Part shown: one piece after another, positions 24,198-31,128 of the stretch | Position numbering within the stretch: position 1 is the stretch's first letter | How the letters are laid out: the number at the start of each line of letters is the position of its first letter | Source of the DNA: a virus | IMG/VR virus record: IMGVR_UViG_3300017971_000529 | Span: 1 to 36,518 of that record | Reading direction: 5' to 3' (one strand) | Length of the DNA: 36,518 bases | Made by a program: the position numbers and the translations under genes | Notes under the pieces: generated by a model | What the model was told of the DNA's origin: nothing | Seen by the model: only the letters and a program-made list of their open reading frames with translations | Databases searched by the model: none

Positions 24198-24244
24198 AAA
24201 AAAAATTTATAGGTCCTTTGGGGGGTACGCTATAAATTTTTTTT
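24198..24244. repeat. Perfect 15-bp AT-rich inverted repeat
   Basis: AAAAAAAATTTATAG (24198-24212) and CTATAAATTTTTTTT (24230-24244) flank a 17-bp centre rich in G. Each arm contains TATAAA-like sequence, so it could hold promoters on both strands, but no matching -35 is seen. It could be a DNA-unwinding element or a cruciform site for the Rep-like protein encoded beside it. Confidence 0.6.
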
Positions 24245-24275
24245 TGATCTATTTCAACGCAACGCGACTAATATA

Positions 24276-24404
24276 CTAAATTTTTTCATCTCTTACAATT
24301 ATCAAGCTTCTACACCCAAACAGCTTTATCATTTTTCTTATTACCTTCTTGCGATCTTCAGGTAATGACCTTAAAAAATCAATTACATCAAGCGTCATGT
24401 TCAT
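24276..24404 (-). CDS. Small hypothetical protein, 42 aa
   Basis: From ATG 24404 (or 24398) the frame gives MNMTLDVIDFLRSLPEDRKK, then VIRKMIKLFGCRSLIIVRDE and a stop. It starts 12 bp after the stop of the Cro-like gene and runs in the same direction. No strong ribosome site is visible. A helical basic section followed by a short strand looks protein-like. It may be a small regulator cotranscribed with the repressor. Unsupported by any recognised family. Confidence 0.4.
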   Translation of the reverse strand: MNMTLDVIDFLRSLPEDRKKVIRKMIKLFGCRSLIIVRDEKI

Positions 24405-24416
24405 TAACGTTATTCT

Positions 24417-24650
24417 CTAGTTATTTTTATCAATAAAACGCACTATTCTAACCAACGTTCTCCGCCGTATCTCCGCCCCCTTCAAAAACCTGCTGAGCGT
24501 GGTTGGCCCAATCCCTATGCGCTTGGAAATCTCAATCTCAGATAACTCCGAATTCATTACATAATCAAATAACTGCTTGCGGATCTCATCTACCATCTCT
24601 ATATTCATAGCGTCCCACTTTCGATTGTATTGTTTATAAACTGTTGACAT
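24417..24650 (-). CDS. Cro/C1-like helix-turn-helix repressor, 77 aa (or 63 aa)
   Basis: SELSEIEISKRIGIGPTTLS followed by RFLKGAEIRRRTLVRIV is a standard Xre/Cro helix-turn-helix (turn at IGIGPTT). There is no oligomerisation domain, as in Cro proteins. The start could be ATG 24650, which would be nearly leaderless from the predicted promoter, or ATG 24608 (MNIEMVDEIRKQ) with GGGA 5 nt upstream. It diverges from the early operon; its likely operators lie in the symmetric gap at 24643-24685. The likely role is an early/late or lysogeny-type switch. Confidence 0.7.
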   Translation of the reverse strand: MSTVYKQYNRKWDAMNIEMVDEIRKQLFDYVMNSELSEIEISKRIGIGPTTLSRFLKGAEIRRRTLVRIVRFIDKNN

Positions 24651-24685
24651 TACACAGATTACTGTTATTCTATATGTATGTCAAC
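24643..24685. promoter_or_regulatory. Symmetric divergent promoter / operator of the Cro-like switch
   Basis: GTTGACAT (24643-24650) and its exact inverse ATGTCAAC (24678-24685) supply TTGACA -35 boxes facing each other. On the plus strand TTGACA is followed after 16 bp by TATTCT; on the minus strand after 17 bp by TAATCT. Between them lies ACAGATTACTGT (24654-24665), with arms ACAG/CTGT. One bound repressor could block both polymerases. Confidence 0.6.
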
Positions 24686-24707
24686 TATTTAACCCAAAAG
24701 GATAATG

Positions 24708-25049
24708 ATGGAAATAAGAATAACTATACATGCACACAAAGATGAGTATCACAAAGAAAGCAAGCTGTTATCACGCATACCACAAGGAAGCGTGGATCTT
24801 ATCGAAGAGATATTCTCAAAATTCTTTCTCCTTTATAACGGCGTTACCGGGCATCAATACACGGAAATAACATGTGAATGGGACAATGAATCACGAACCA
24901 TAGGCCTGCAAGGAAATGCCACGTCAATAGATAGATTCATCAGCAATATAATACACAACCATATTGCTGATAATGAAGAACATGATGACGACTGCCATGA
25001 TTGTGAGTCTCTCCATTTTCACCCAGAAATATATTACGAAAGAGATTGA
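24708..25049 (+). CDS. Early protein of unknown function, 113 aa
   Basis: First gene after the divergent switch; AAAGGA stands about 6 nt before ATG 24708 (ATG 24705 is also possible). It begins MEIRITIHAHKDEYHKESKL. The middle has strands and helices (EITCEWDNESRTIGLQGNAT, then RFISNIIHNHI). The end is rich in Asp, His and Cys (DNEEHDDDCHDCESLHFHPE), which could bind metal. No family recognised. As first gene of the early operon it may act on host or recombination functions. Confidence 0.55.
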   Translation: MEIRITIHAHKDEYHKESKLLSRIPQGSVDLIEEIFSKFFLLYNGVTGHQYTEITCEWDNESRTIGLQGNATSIDRFISNIIHNHIADNEEHDDDCHDCESLHFHPEIYYERD

Positions 25050-25050
25050 T

Positions 25051-25242
25051 ATGAAATATACATTCAGAGAACTTATAGAGCTGCTTGATAATTACAGCCA
25101 AGACCCATTCAATCACAAGTCATGCTCTTTCGGAAGACCGGACGGAGATGACGACTTCATAACCGAATGCGACTGCTTTCAACACGACCTCATCAAACAG
25201 TTTCTTTTATGGGTGCGTGATAGAAATATAGGAAAAGAATGA
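25051..25242 (+). CDS. Small acidic protein with cysteines, 63 aa
   Basis: Starts at ATG 25051, one base after the previous stop. It contains MKYTFRELIELLDNYSQDPF, a middle with CSFGRPDGDDDFITECDCFQ, and an end HDLIKQFLLWVRDRNIG. Three cysteines and one nearby histidine may bind zinc; the end is an amphipathic helix. It overlaps the next start by 4 bp (ATGA). No family recognised. Confidence 0.5.
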   Translation: MKYTFRELIELLDNYSQDPFNHKSCSFGRPDGDDDFITECDCFQHDLIKQFLLWVRDRNIGKE

Positions 25243-25331
25243 CGCAACTTCACTTGTTTTTCATAATGATAGCCAGTAATTTCACCATAATAATAATAAT
25301 GCTAACCCTCATATACATGAGGATAAAGTGA
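25239..25331 (+). CDS. Tiny membrane protein, 30 aa
   Basis: ATG 25239 overlaps the previous TGA, and AGGAAA lies 6 nt upstream. The product is MTQLHLFFIMIASNFTIIII followed by MLTLIYMRIK: one transmembrane helix with a basic end. The overlap and ribosome site support translation; function is unknown. A 14-codon GTG-started reading overlaps its stop and bridges to the ERF gene. Confidence 0.5.
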   Translation: MTQLHLFFIMIASNFTIIIIMLTLIYMRIK

Positions 25332-25364
25332 CTGAAGAACACAATAACCAAGAGGATAAAAAAC

Positions 25365-26006
25365 ATGAATGAGTGGGTAAATTTAATGAAAGATATTGGG
25401 GTGGAAGCAAGTGAAATTTTAAAAATAATAGCCCAATATAATGCTGATTTGGCAAACTGCCAGGGTCAAATAGGGGCAATTGACGAAGAAGAAACAGGCG
25501 GGTTCGGTAACCGTACATGGTCATACGCAGATTGGCGAACCATTAGAAATGAGACAAAGAAAATATTACAAGACAACGGACTCTCATGCAAGATTTGGCA
25601 TGAACGAAATGGTGAAAAAATAGATATTATTGCAGAAGTTCGTCATAAGTCAGGATATTTTGAACAACACAGATGCCCTGCATTATTTAAAATAGACGCA
25701 GGAAAAGGAAAGGTAGAACATGCTGTTTGTGGGGCAATAACTCAATATAAACGCTATATATATAACGGACTATTTGGAATAACCACCGCAGAGGCAGACT
25801 CAGAAAAGAAGTCCAACGAGGTTAATGCGCAAGAAAATCCTGAAACAGAAAAAGAATCCAACTGGGTCAATGCGCAAGAAAACTCCGAAACAGAATTGCC
25901 TCCATGTCCAAAATGCAACAAGCCACTAAGAGAACGCAAAGGAGCGAACGGCCCCTTTTATGGATGTTCAGGATACCCTAAATGTAAATTTACCCTAGAT
26001 GGCTAA
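25365..26006 (+). CDS. ERF-like single-strand annealing protein fused to a topoisomerase-type zinc ribbon, 213 aa
   Basis: Residues 50-145 follow the ERF pattern: WSYADWRTIRNETKKILQDN, GLSCKIWH, AEVRHKSGYFE, AVCGAITQYKRYIYNGLFGI (compare the G.aiTY.kRY.l..llGi signature). Residues 150-178 form a linker made of a 15-residue tandem duplication. Residues 181-213 form a zinc ribbon of the topoisomerase I C-terminal type: CPKC, then GPFYGCSGYPKCKF (C181, C184, C201, C207). It probably anneals complementary strands during phage recombination; the ribbon would add DNA or RNA binding. The fusion is unusual to my knowledge. It is followed by a helicase gene. Confidence 0.7.
   Translation: MNEWVNLMKDIGVEASEILKIIAQYNADLANCQGQIGAIDEEETGGFGNRTWSYADWRTIRNETKKILQDNGLSCKIWHERNGEKIDIIAEVRHKSGYFEQHRCPALFKIDAGKGKVEHAVCGAITQYKRYIYNGLFGITTAEADSEKKSNEVNAQENPETEKESNWVNAQENSETELPPCPKCNKPLRERKGANGPFYGCSGYPKCKFTLDG
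25812..25901 (+). repeat. 45-bp in-frame tandem duplication in the ERF-zinc ribbon linker
   Basis: Two copies start at 25812 and 25857 (period 45 bp), encoding SNEVNAQENPETEKE and SNWVNAQENSETELP. The close DNA match points to a recent duplication that lengthened the flexible linker. Confidence 0.75.
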
Positions 26007-26018
26007 AACGGAAAAAGT

Positions 26019-26075
26019 TCGAAAATAGTCCGATTGGGGTACCCTAACGAGACGGGACTCGAACAACCACAAGAA
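26019..26075 (-). other. tRNA 3'-end-like remnant (weak)
   Basis: Read on the minus strand, this stretch contains GTTCGAGTCCCGTCTC, similar to the T-arm of a tRNA, then an acceptor-like tail to TACCCCA. The T-stem does not pair well and no anticodon or D arm exists. It could be a tRNA fragment carried at the junction of an acquired helicase gene, or chance. Confidence 0.2.
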
Positions 26076-26084
26076 CAGGATGCA

Positions 26085-28280
26085 ATGACCAGAAAGAAAC
26101 AAACTAGCCCACGAGACTATCAAGAAGAGGCCATTAAGAGCGTTGTAGGCGAACTTAAAAAAAACAATAAGGCCTCCTTGTCAATGGCGTGTGGAACAGG
26201 GAAAACTTTAGTTGGGTTGTGGATAGCAGAACGGTTAAAAGCAAAAAGAACAATTATATTTTTGCCGAGTCTTGCACTTATAAAACAGACAATTGAAACA
26301 TGGAGAGCCAACACAAAGCTATACAGCAAAAACATATACTCTATATGCTCATTAACCAAAATGTATGACGATATATCGGCAAGCGAACTAAACAGTGAAG
26401 CGCTGTCGTCAAGAAAAGAAATCAAAGAAAAACTGTCTAAAAAACCCAACGACTATGAGGCTATATTTTGCACCTATCAGTCAAGTATTAATATACCAAA
26501 ATCGATCGAGTTCTCCCTGGCCATATTCGACGAAGCCCATAAAACGGCTCACAAGAATCATGATGGATCATTCAGGTATCCTATTTACGACAAAAACGTA
26601 TTAATTAATAAACGATTGTTTATGACTGCAACGCCAAAAGTATTTATATCTGAAGACTGTGAAGATTCCGCCTCCTATTCAATGGATAATCAAAACATTT
26701 ATGGAAAAACCGTATTTTCACTTGGATTTGAAGAGGCGTTAAAACGCAAAATCGTGTGTGACTACAAGATAATTATTACTACGGTTAGTAGCGAAGAAAT
26801 AAACCAATCGATAGACCCAAAAAAACAAATTGCGGGATCAAAACTTGAAACAAAAGCACTGGCGCTCTCACTAGCGAAGGCTTATAAGAGAATAGCGGCT
26901 TCACGATCAATATCATTCCATAGAACAATTAAAGATGCTCAGGCATTTTCCGACGAATTTAAAAATATTAAAGACACCTCAACAGCAAGCCTTCACATCA
27001 ACGGAAAGATGTCCAACAAACAACGAGCATCTTGCTTAAAATCGTTTAAATCAGGCACAAGATCAAACATAAGTTGCGCCAGGTTTCTCTCTGAAGGTGT
27101 AGACATACCTACGGTAGACCTTGTGTCATTTATGTCACCCAAAAAAAGCAAAGTAGACATCATTCAGGCGGTTGGTCGTGTAATGCGAAACGCTCCTGGA
27201 AAAGAGTTTGGATATATTCTCTTGCCCGTTTTTATAAAAAAAAGCGATATCAACAATATAAATAATCAATTTTTATCGTCTGAATATAGTTACATATGGA
27301 AAATACTAAGAGCGCTTTCTTTTTATGATAAAACATTAAAAAATGAAACAACAGAGCGTATAACCAGTAGCGAAGATCAAAAGAATAGCAGAAAAAAAAT
27401 AGTAATTATGTCCGACACAAATATTAATAGTGACTTATGTGATGCTATAGACCTTCACATTGTTAATAATATTTTTCACGATGAATGGATCGAAACGTTT
27501 GAAAAATATAAAAACAGCATTTTAAATAAATGCAAAGATGTGCCAAAAAAGGAAGCTAAACACCTATTAAAGTGGGCACGTCATCAACGATGGGCCTATA
27601 AAAATAAAACATTGAGCAACGAGAAACAAAAACAACTAGAAAGCGTAAACTTTAATTTTAACCCTATAGAATCCACCTGGAACGAGAACCTTGATAAACT
27701 CAAAGATGTTATTGCGTCTGGAAATATAGCCGAACTTACGAGCTGTAAAACGAGCGTATCTTTATGGCTCTACACCCAAAGAAGAAAAAACACAAATGGC
27801 CAACTTTCTAAAGATAAATTTAAAAATATAATGAGCGTATTAAAGAAAGCCGGTAAAGAAGAGCTGTTATCAACACTCAATTCTATAGACAAATCCAGAG
27901 CAGAAAAGCTTGATAGGTTAAAATCATATTATAAAAAGCATGGACACTGTAATATTAGTTATAAAGATGATAAAAATCTTTACAAGTGGACTCACAAAAT
28001 TCGCGCACAAAAATTGAAGATCAGCGACAAAGACAAGCTTATTTTAAATTCTATGAAGTTCAATTGGAGCTACAATAAAAAAGTCGACACGTGGAAAGAT
28101 AATTATCAAAAGCTTGTTAATTATTATAAAAAATATAAAACTTTTTCTTTTTCTAGTGAAAGAGCTAAAGAGAACTTAAGCTTATCGCGCTGGTGTGTCA
28201 GGCAGCGCGCACGATTCAAAAAAAATAAACTGACAAAGGATGAGAGGACATTACTTAAAAATATAAAGTTTTTAAGTTAA
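26085..28280 (+). CDS. SF2 DEAD/DEAH helicase with four C-terminal helicase-associated modules, 731 aa
   Basis: ATG 26085 has AGGA 4 nt upstream; the longer reading starts at a TTG without support. Core motifs: Q-like RDYQEEAI, I MACGTGKT (34-41), Ia LPSLALI, II DEAH (149-152), III TAT (181-183), IV-V region ARFLSEGVDIPTVD, VI QAVGRVMR (361-368). After residue 465 there are four repeats of the helicase-associated type, starting near W468, W532, 606 and W670, e.g. KLDRLKSYYKKHGHCNISYK, then LYKWTHKIRAQK. Such repeats are thought to bind nucleic acid. The gene is A-rich compared with its neighbours, suggesting separate ancestry. Probably works with the ERF protein in recombination or replication; defence or counter-defence is possible. 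Confidence 0.85.
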   Translation: MTRKKQTSPRDYQEEAIKSVVGELKKNNKASLSMACGTGKTLVGLWIAERLKAKRTIIFLPSLALIKQTIETWRANTKLYSKNIYSICSLTKMYDDISASELNSEALSSRKEIKEKLSKKPNDYEAIFCTYQSSINIPKSIEFSLAIFDEAHKTAHKNHDGSFRYPIYDKNVLINKRLFMTATPKVFISEDCEDSASYSMDNQNIYGKTVFSLGFEEALKRKIVCDYKIIITTVSSEEINQSIDPKKQIAGSKLETKALALSLAKAYKRIAASRSISFHRTIKDAQAFSDEFKNIKDTSTASLHINGKMSNKQRASCLKSFKSGTRSNISCARFLSEGVDIPTVDLVSFMSPKKSKVDIIQAVGRVMRNAPGKEFGYILLPVFIKKSDINNINNQFLSSEYSYIWKILRALSFYDKTLKNETTERITSSEDQKNSRKKIVIMSDTNINSDLCDAIDLHIVNNIFHDEWIETFEKYKNSILNKCKDVPKKEAKHLLKWARHQRWAYKNKTLSNEKQKQLESVNFNFNPIESTWNENLDKLKDVIASGNIAELTSCKTSVSLWLYTQRRKNTNGQLSKDKFKNIMSVLKKAGKEELLSTLNSIDKSRAEKLDRLKSYYKKHGHCNISYKDDKNLYKWTHKIRAQKLKISDKDKLILNSMKFNWSYNKKVDTWKDNYQKLVNYYKKYKTFSFSSERAKENLSLSRWCVRQRARFKKNKLTKDERTLLKNIKFLS

Positions 28281-28319
28281 ACACGGTCAATTGAAGGCGA
28301 ATAAATATATATTAATAGA

Positions 28320-29084
28320 TTAACGGGGCGACTTTCTATCTCCACGCGCATGTAATACAAATTTTCTGACTTGGGTTATCGCATGACTGAACTTTGATTT
28401 TGGCATCGAATCAAGACTGTTGATATTATATGCATTCATCAATTCCTCAGCAATATCAGGAAATCCATTCAGTTCAGACTCAAGCTCGTCAAGCTGTTCC
28501 TTTGTAATTGCATCATACGATTCTTTCTTTCGTACAAGCTTCTTTTGCAAGGGAACGGCAATCTCATCAAATATCGCATCACTTGCAGCATCTCCATCAT
28601 CATCTTTAGGATCACCCTCAAGAGTTACCCCCAACATAGACAAAGCCTGCTGTCTACGCAAGTCAGCCATCGTACTATCAAAGGTCATAAGGTCATTGCG
28701 CAACGGAATCACCCGTATAATAGACCCCTTCCATTGACCACTTGAATGCAAAATCTCTGTATGCAATAACGTTCCACCGCTATCAGTTATCTCAGTCCAC
28801 TGATTCAAAGCCAGCTCATACTTTGCAAGTATAGGCCTTATATGTCTCATCACGATATCAAGATCACTATAGTCATCATTCCATGTAGCACTTGTTCTAT
28901 TGTAGGGAATGGCAGGAAACTCGCCCTGAGCAGCAGACAGTGACTTGGCAAGCTCATTTATCGAGGAGCTACTATAACGTGGCTCCTCGACCGTTTTTAT
29001 TCGCTTAACAACTTCTTCTTCGATATAGTTATTAAGCTCTTGTAGTTCCTCAAGCTTAGTTTTGAATGTTAGCTCGTCAGCCAT
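28320..29084 (-). CDS. erf: ERF-family single-strand annealing protein, 254 aa
   Basis: Residues 40-130 follow the ERF family: SINELAKSLSAAQGEFPAIP, then DDYSDLDIVMRHIRPILAKY, ELALNQWTEI and LLHTEILHSSGQWKGS, RVIPLR. ERF proteins form rings that anneal single strands. Compared with typical ERF the GSaiTY signature appears as DLRRQQALSMLGVTLEGDP. Residues 180-254 form an acidic and helical tail. The start at 29084 is overlapped by a 29-aa membrane protein frame and has a distant AGGAG. It is the last gene of the minus-strand fibre cluster and convergent with the helicase. It is the second ERF-like protein here. Confidence 0.75.
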   Translation of the reverse strand: MADELTFKTKLEELQELNNYIEEEVVKRIKTVEEPRYSSSSINELAKSLSAAQGEFPAIPYNRTSATWNDDYSDLDIVMRHIRPILAKYELALNQWTEITDSGGTLLHTEILHSSGQWKGSIIRVIPLRNDLMTFDSTMADLRRQQALSMLGVTLEGDPKDDDGDAASDAIFDEIAVPLQKKLVRKKESYDAITKEQLDELESELNGFPDIAEELMNAYNINSLDSMPKSKFSHAITQVRKFVLHARGDRKSPR

Positions 29085-29158
29085 GAATATATTGCCACTC
29101 CTGTTACCGCTATAAAGCCTCCAAGAAAGATATAAAACAACATTTCAGGTGCTATCAT
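29069..29158 (-). CDS. Tiny membrane protein, 29 aa, overlapping the ERF start
   Basis: ATG 29158 overlaps the previous TGA (ATGA), with AAAGGA 6 nt upstream, a better ribosome site than that of the ERF gene. The product is MIAPEMLFYIFLGGFIAVTG followed by VAIYSWLTS: one transmembrane helix. It ends 16 bp into the ERF gene in another frame, so ERF may depend on its translation. Function unknown; small lysis-related proteins look like this, but so do many others. Confidence 0.5.
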   Translation of the reverse strand: MIAPEMLFYIFLGGFIAVTGVAIYSWLTS

Positions 29159-29343
29159 TTCTTATCCTTTGGTTCCGGCGTGTCGGGGGAAAGATCGATA
29201 TTCACGCCGGTCTTGGCTTTTATTATCTCCTCTACGGACTCCTCTATTACATTATCAGTTTTCAGTCCAGGAATCCAGCGGGAAGCAATACCACCAAGAC
29301 CTAACAACACTAAACCACCATATATAACATAACTCCAATCCAT
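29155..29343 (-). CDS. Small anchored protein, 62 aa
   Basis: N-terminal membrane helix (residues 5-24: YVIYGGLVLLGLGGIASRWI) followed by a soluble acidic part with DNVIEESVEEIIKAKTGVNI and DLSPDTPEP. The pattern (TM, then D...EE..E..ik..tG..iDlsP) resembles small proteins near phage lysis and tail genes. It starts one base after the stop of the fibre gene. A spanin or holin partner role is a guess. Confidence 0.55.
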   Translation of the reverse strand: MDWSYVIYGGLVLLGLGGIASRWIPGLKTDNVIEESVEEIIKAKTGVNIDLSPDTPEPKDKK

Positions 29344-29344
29344 A

Positions 29345-31126
29345 TCACTCCTTTGGCATTTTAGTCAATAACAACGAAACCTGCTCCTCAAGAATACGTA
29401 ATCTATCCCGACAATTCTTTAATGCCAACTTTGTTTCCTGAAGCTCTGCGTGCTGCCTTTGCAATTCATTCAATAACAGAGTTGGAAGCTCATGATACTT
29501 GACGGTTTCAGGCTCACCCGTTTCTTTATTGTAAACAGCTAGTTGCGGAAATACCTCTGCAACCTCTTCGGCGATCAAACCCCATGCTGGAACATCCGGA
29601 TGCTCTTTAAAGTTAAACGTAACCGGACGCAATTTCATAATAAGCGACGACTGGTCACCCATGTCATCAATATTAATCTTATATTTTCTTGAAGAAGATA
29701 CAGTTCCAAGCTGATGTGAGCTGTCAATTAAAACTGCAATCGCATCGGCCACACCGGTTGTAATACCCCTTATTCCAGCAATAAAGCATTTATCTTGCTG
29801 ATTATTACCCGATCCATTATTTCCAATACGTAATGTATTAGATTCTCCGACAACACCAAGGCTCGCAAGGTACACATTTGATGATTGAGTTGTCGTAGAA
29901 TTAAGGCTTCCAGCGCTATACCCTAATGCCGTCACATATGAGCCTGTTTCAACCTGAACCGTGTCGGCCCCAATACACGTATTGTGTCCACCAGTTGTAA
30001 TTGTAGCTCCAGCCACATTTCCAATACAGGTATTATTTATCCCTGTAGACAGGTTAAGAGCCGCTGATTGACCTATCCCAACATTATAGGTCCCAGTAGT
30101 CAATTTTCCAGCCGCCTGAGATCCAACAAAAGCATTGGAATGTCCTGTTGTTAAATCGTTTAGACAATATGATCCAATTCCGACATTTGCATCAAGGGCT
30201 GAAGTATGTGTAAAATTACCAGCAAAGGCACCCACAAATACATTGGAAAGAACTCCAAATGATATACCATAATTGTGAACAAATCTATTTCCGCCAAACT
30301 TAATAACTCCATCTGATCCAGCCGCTGTTGTATTCGGAAGCTTTAAATTTCCAGATGTTATTTCTATATCGCCCGTTGTCGCTGTCAAGGCATTGCTATC
30401 AGTTGCAATTGCAGACAAGTCTCCCAATGTAATAGCATTGTTACATTCTACTCTAACTGTAGCGCCGGTCGCCGTCGTATTTATATTTCTCCCGACAGTT
30501 CCGCCATAAATATTAACATTGCCCGCAGCCGGAATCGCTGCATTCGTATCATCAGCAGTAAACTGAATAGCAACCGCTCCATCAAGAGATAAAACTATTC
30601 TGTGGTTGCCAACATCTTCAGTCGAACTTATTTGCCCTGCCGTTCCAAGTATCGAAATATAATTACCCGCTGCTGCATAAACATCTACGTCTCCATCACC
30701 ACGAAGTGATTCAATATACGGATTCCCGCTTACATTATCCAACGTCAATGTATATGTTGCCGGATTTCCTGAAACCGTCATGCCGGCTATGCCGGAAACA
30801 ATATTTATATTGTCATTAGCATCAACACCAACGGGACCGCCAGCATTACCCGTCAGCGTCTCAATCGTACCACTACTGGTTGGTGAGCGCACCCATGTTG
30901 CAGCTTTATTTTCTTTCTTTACTAATGTATGAATCTCAGGATTTCCCGCAGGACTTTGATCTATCCACCTAGCACCAATAAACCAATTATGAAAATCATT
31001 CACTGTAGGCGCTCTGTTGCACCAATATACCTGATTTGAACCGGCATTTGGGCTCGCATCAGACCATCCATTCGGATAAAATCCCGACAAATTACTGTTG
31101 GGATTCTTTACAAATCTTCTAGCCAT
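29345..31126 (-). CDS. Tail fibre with YadA-like beta-roll and S74 self-cleaving chaperone, 593 aa
   Basis: Residues 1-75 form an attachment head (WSDASPNAGSNQVYWC, WFIGARWIDQSP). Residues 185-235 carry the module shared with the other fibres (TADDTNAAIPAAGNVNIYGG). Residues 312-410 form trimeric beta-roll repeats (NVGIGSYCLNDLTTGHSN, then NNTCIGNVAG). Near residue 478, SSRKYKINIDDM opens an S74 intramolecular chaperone (Ser and Lys of the cleavage dyad visible), then ALRPVTF-like KLRPVTFNFK, WGLIAEEVAEVFPQLAVYN and a coiled coil (HAELQETKLALKNCRDRL). The chaperone trimerises the fibre, then cuts itself off. Follows the 104-aa gene. Confidence 0.85.
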   Translation of the reverse strand: MARRFVKNPNSNLSGFYPNGWSDASPNAGSNQVYWCNRAPTVNDFHNWFIGARWIDQSPAGNPEIHTLVKKENKAATWVRSPTSSGTIETLTGNAGGPVGVDANDNINIVSGIAGMTVSGNPATYTLTLDNVSGNPYIESLRGDGDVDVYAAAGNYISILGTAGQISSTEDVGNHRIVLSLDGAVAIQFTADDTNAAIPAAGNVNIYGGTVGRNINTTATGATVRVECNNAITLGDLSAIATDSNALTATTGDIEITSGNLKLPNTTAAGSDGVIKFGGNRFVHNYGISFGVLSNVFVGAFAGNFTHTSALDANVGIGSYCLNDLTTGHSNAFVGSQAAGKLTTGTYNVGIGQSAALNLSTGINNTCIGNVAGATITTGGHNTCIGADTVQVETGSYVTALGYSAGSLNSTTTQSSNVYLASLGVVGESNTLRIGNNGSGNNQQDKCFIAGIRGITTGVADAIAVLIDSSHQLGTVSSSRKYKINIDDMGDQSSLIMKLRPVTFNFKEHPDVPAWGLIAEEVAEVFPQLAVYNKETGEPETVKYHELPTLLLNELQRQHAELQETKLALKNCRDRLRILEEQVSLLLTKMPKE

Positions 31127-31128
31127 AA

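Noticed and set aside
25328-25372. 14-codon GTG frame between the 30-aa protein and ERF
   Set aside because: Too short to support; it may only assist translational coupling.
26034-26084. Longer start of the helicase at a TTG
   Set aside because: The extra residues come from the tRNA-like stretch, have no ribosome site, and the helicase pattern starts after ATG 26085.
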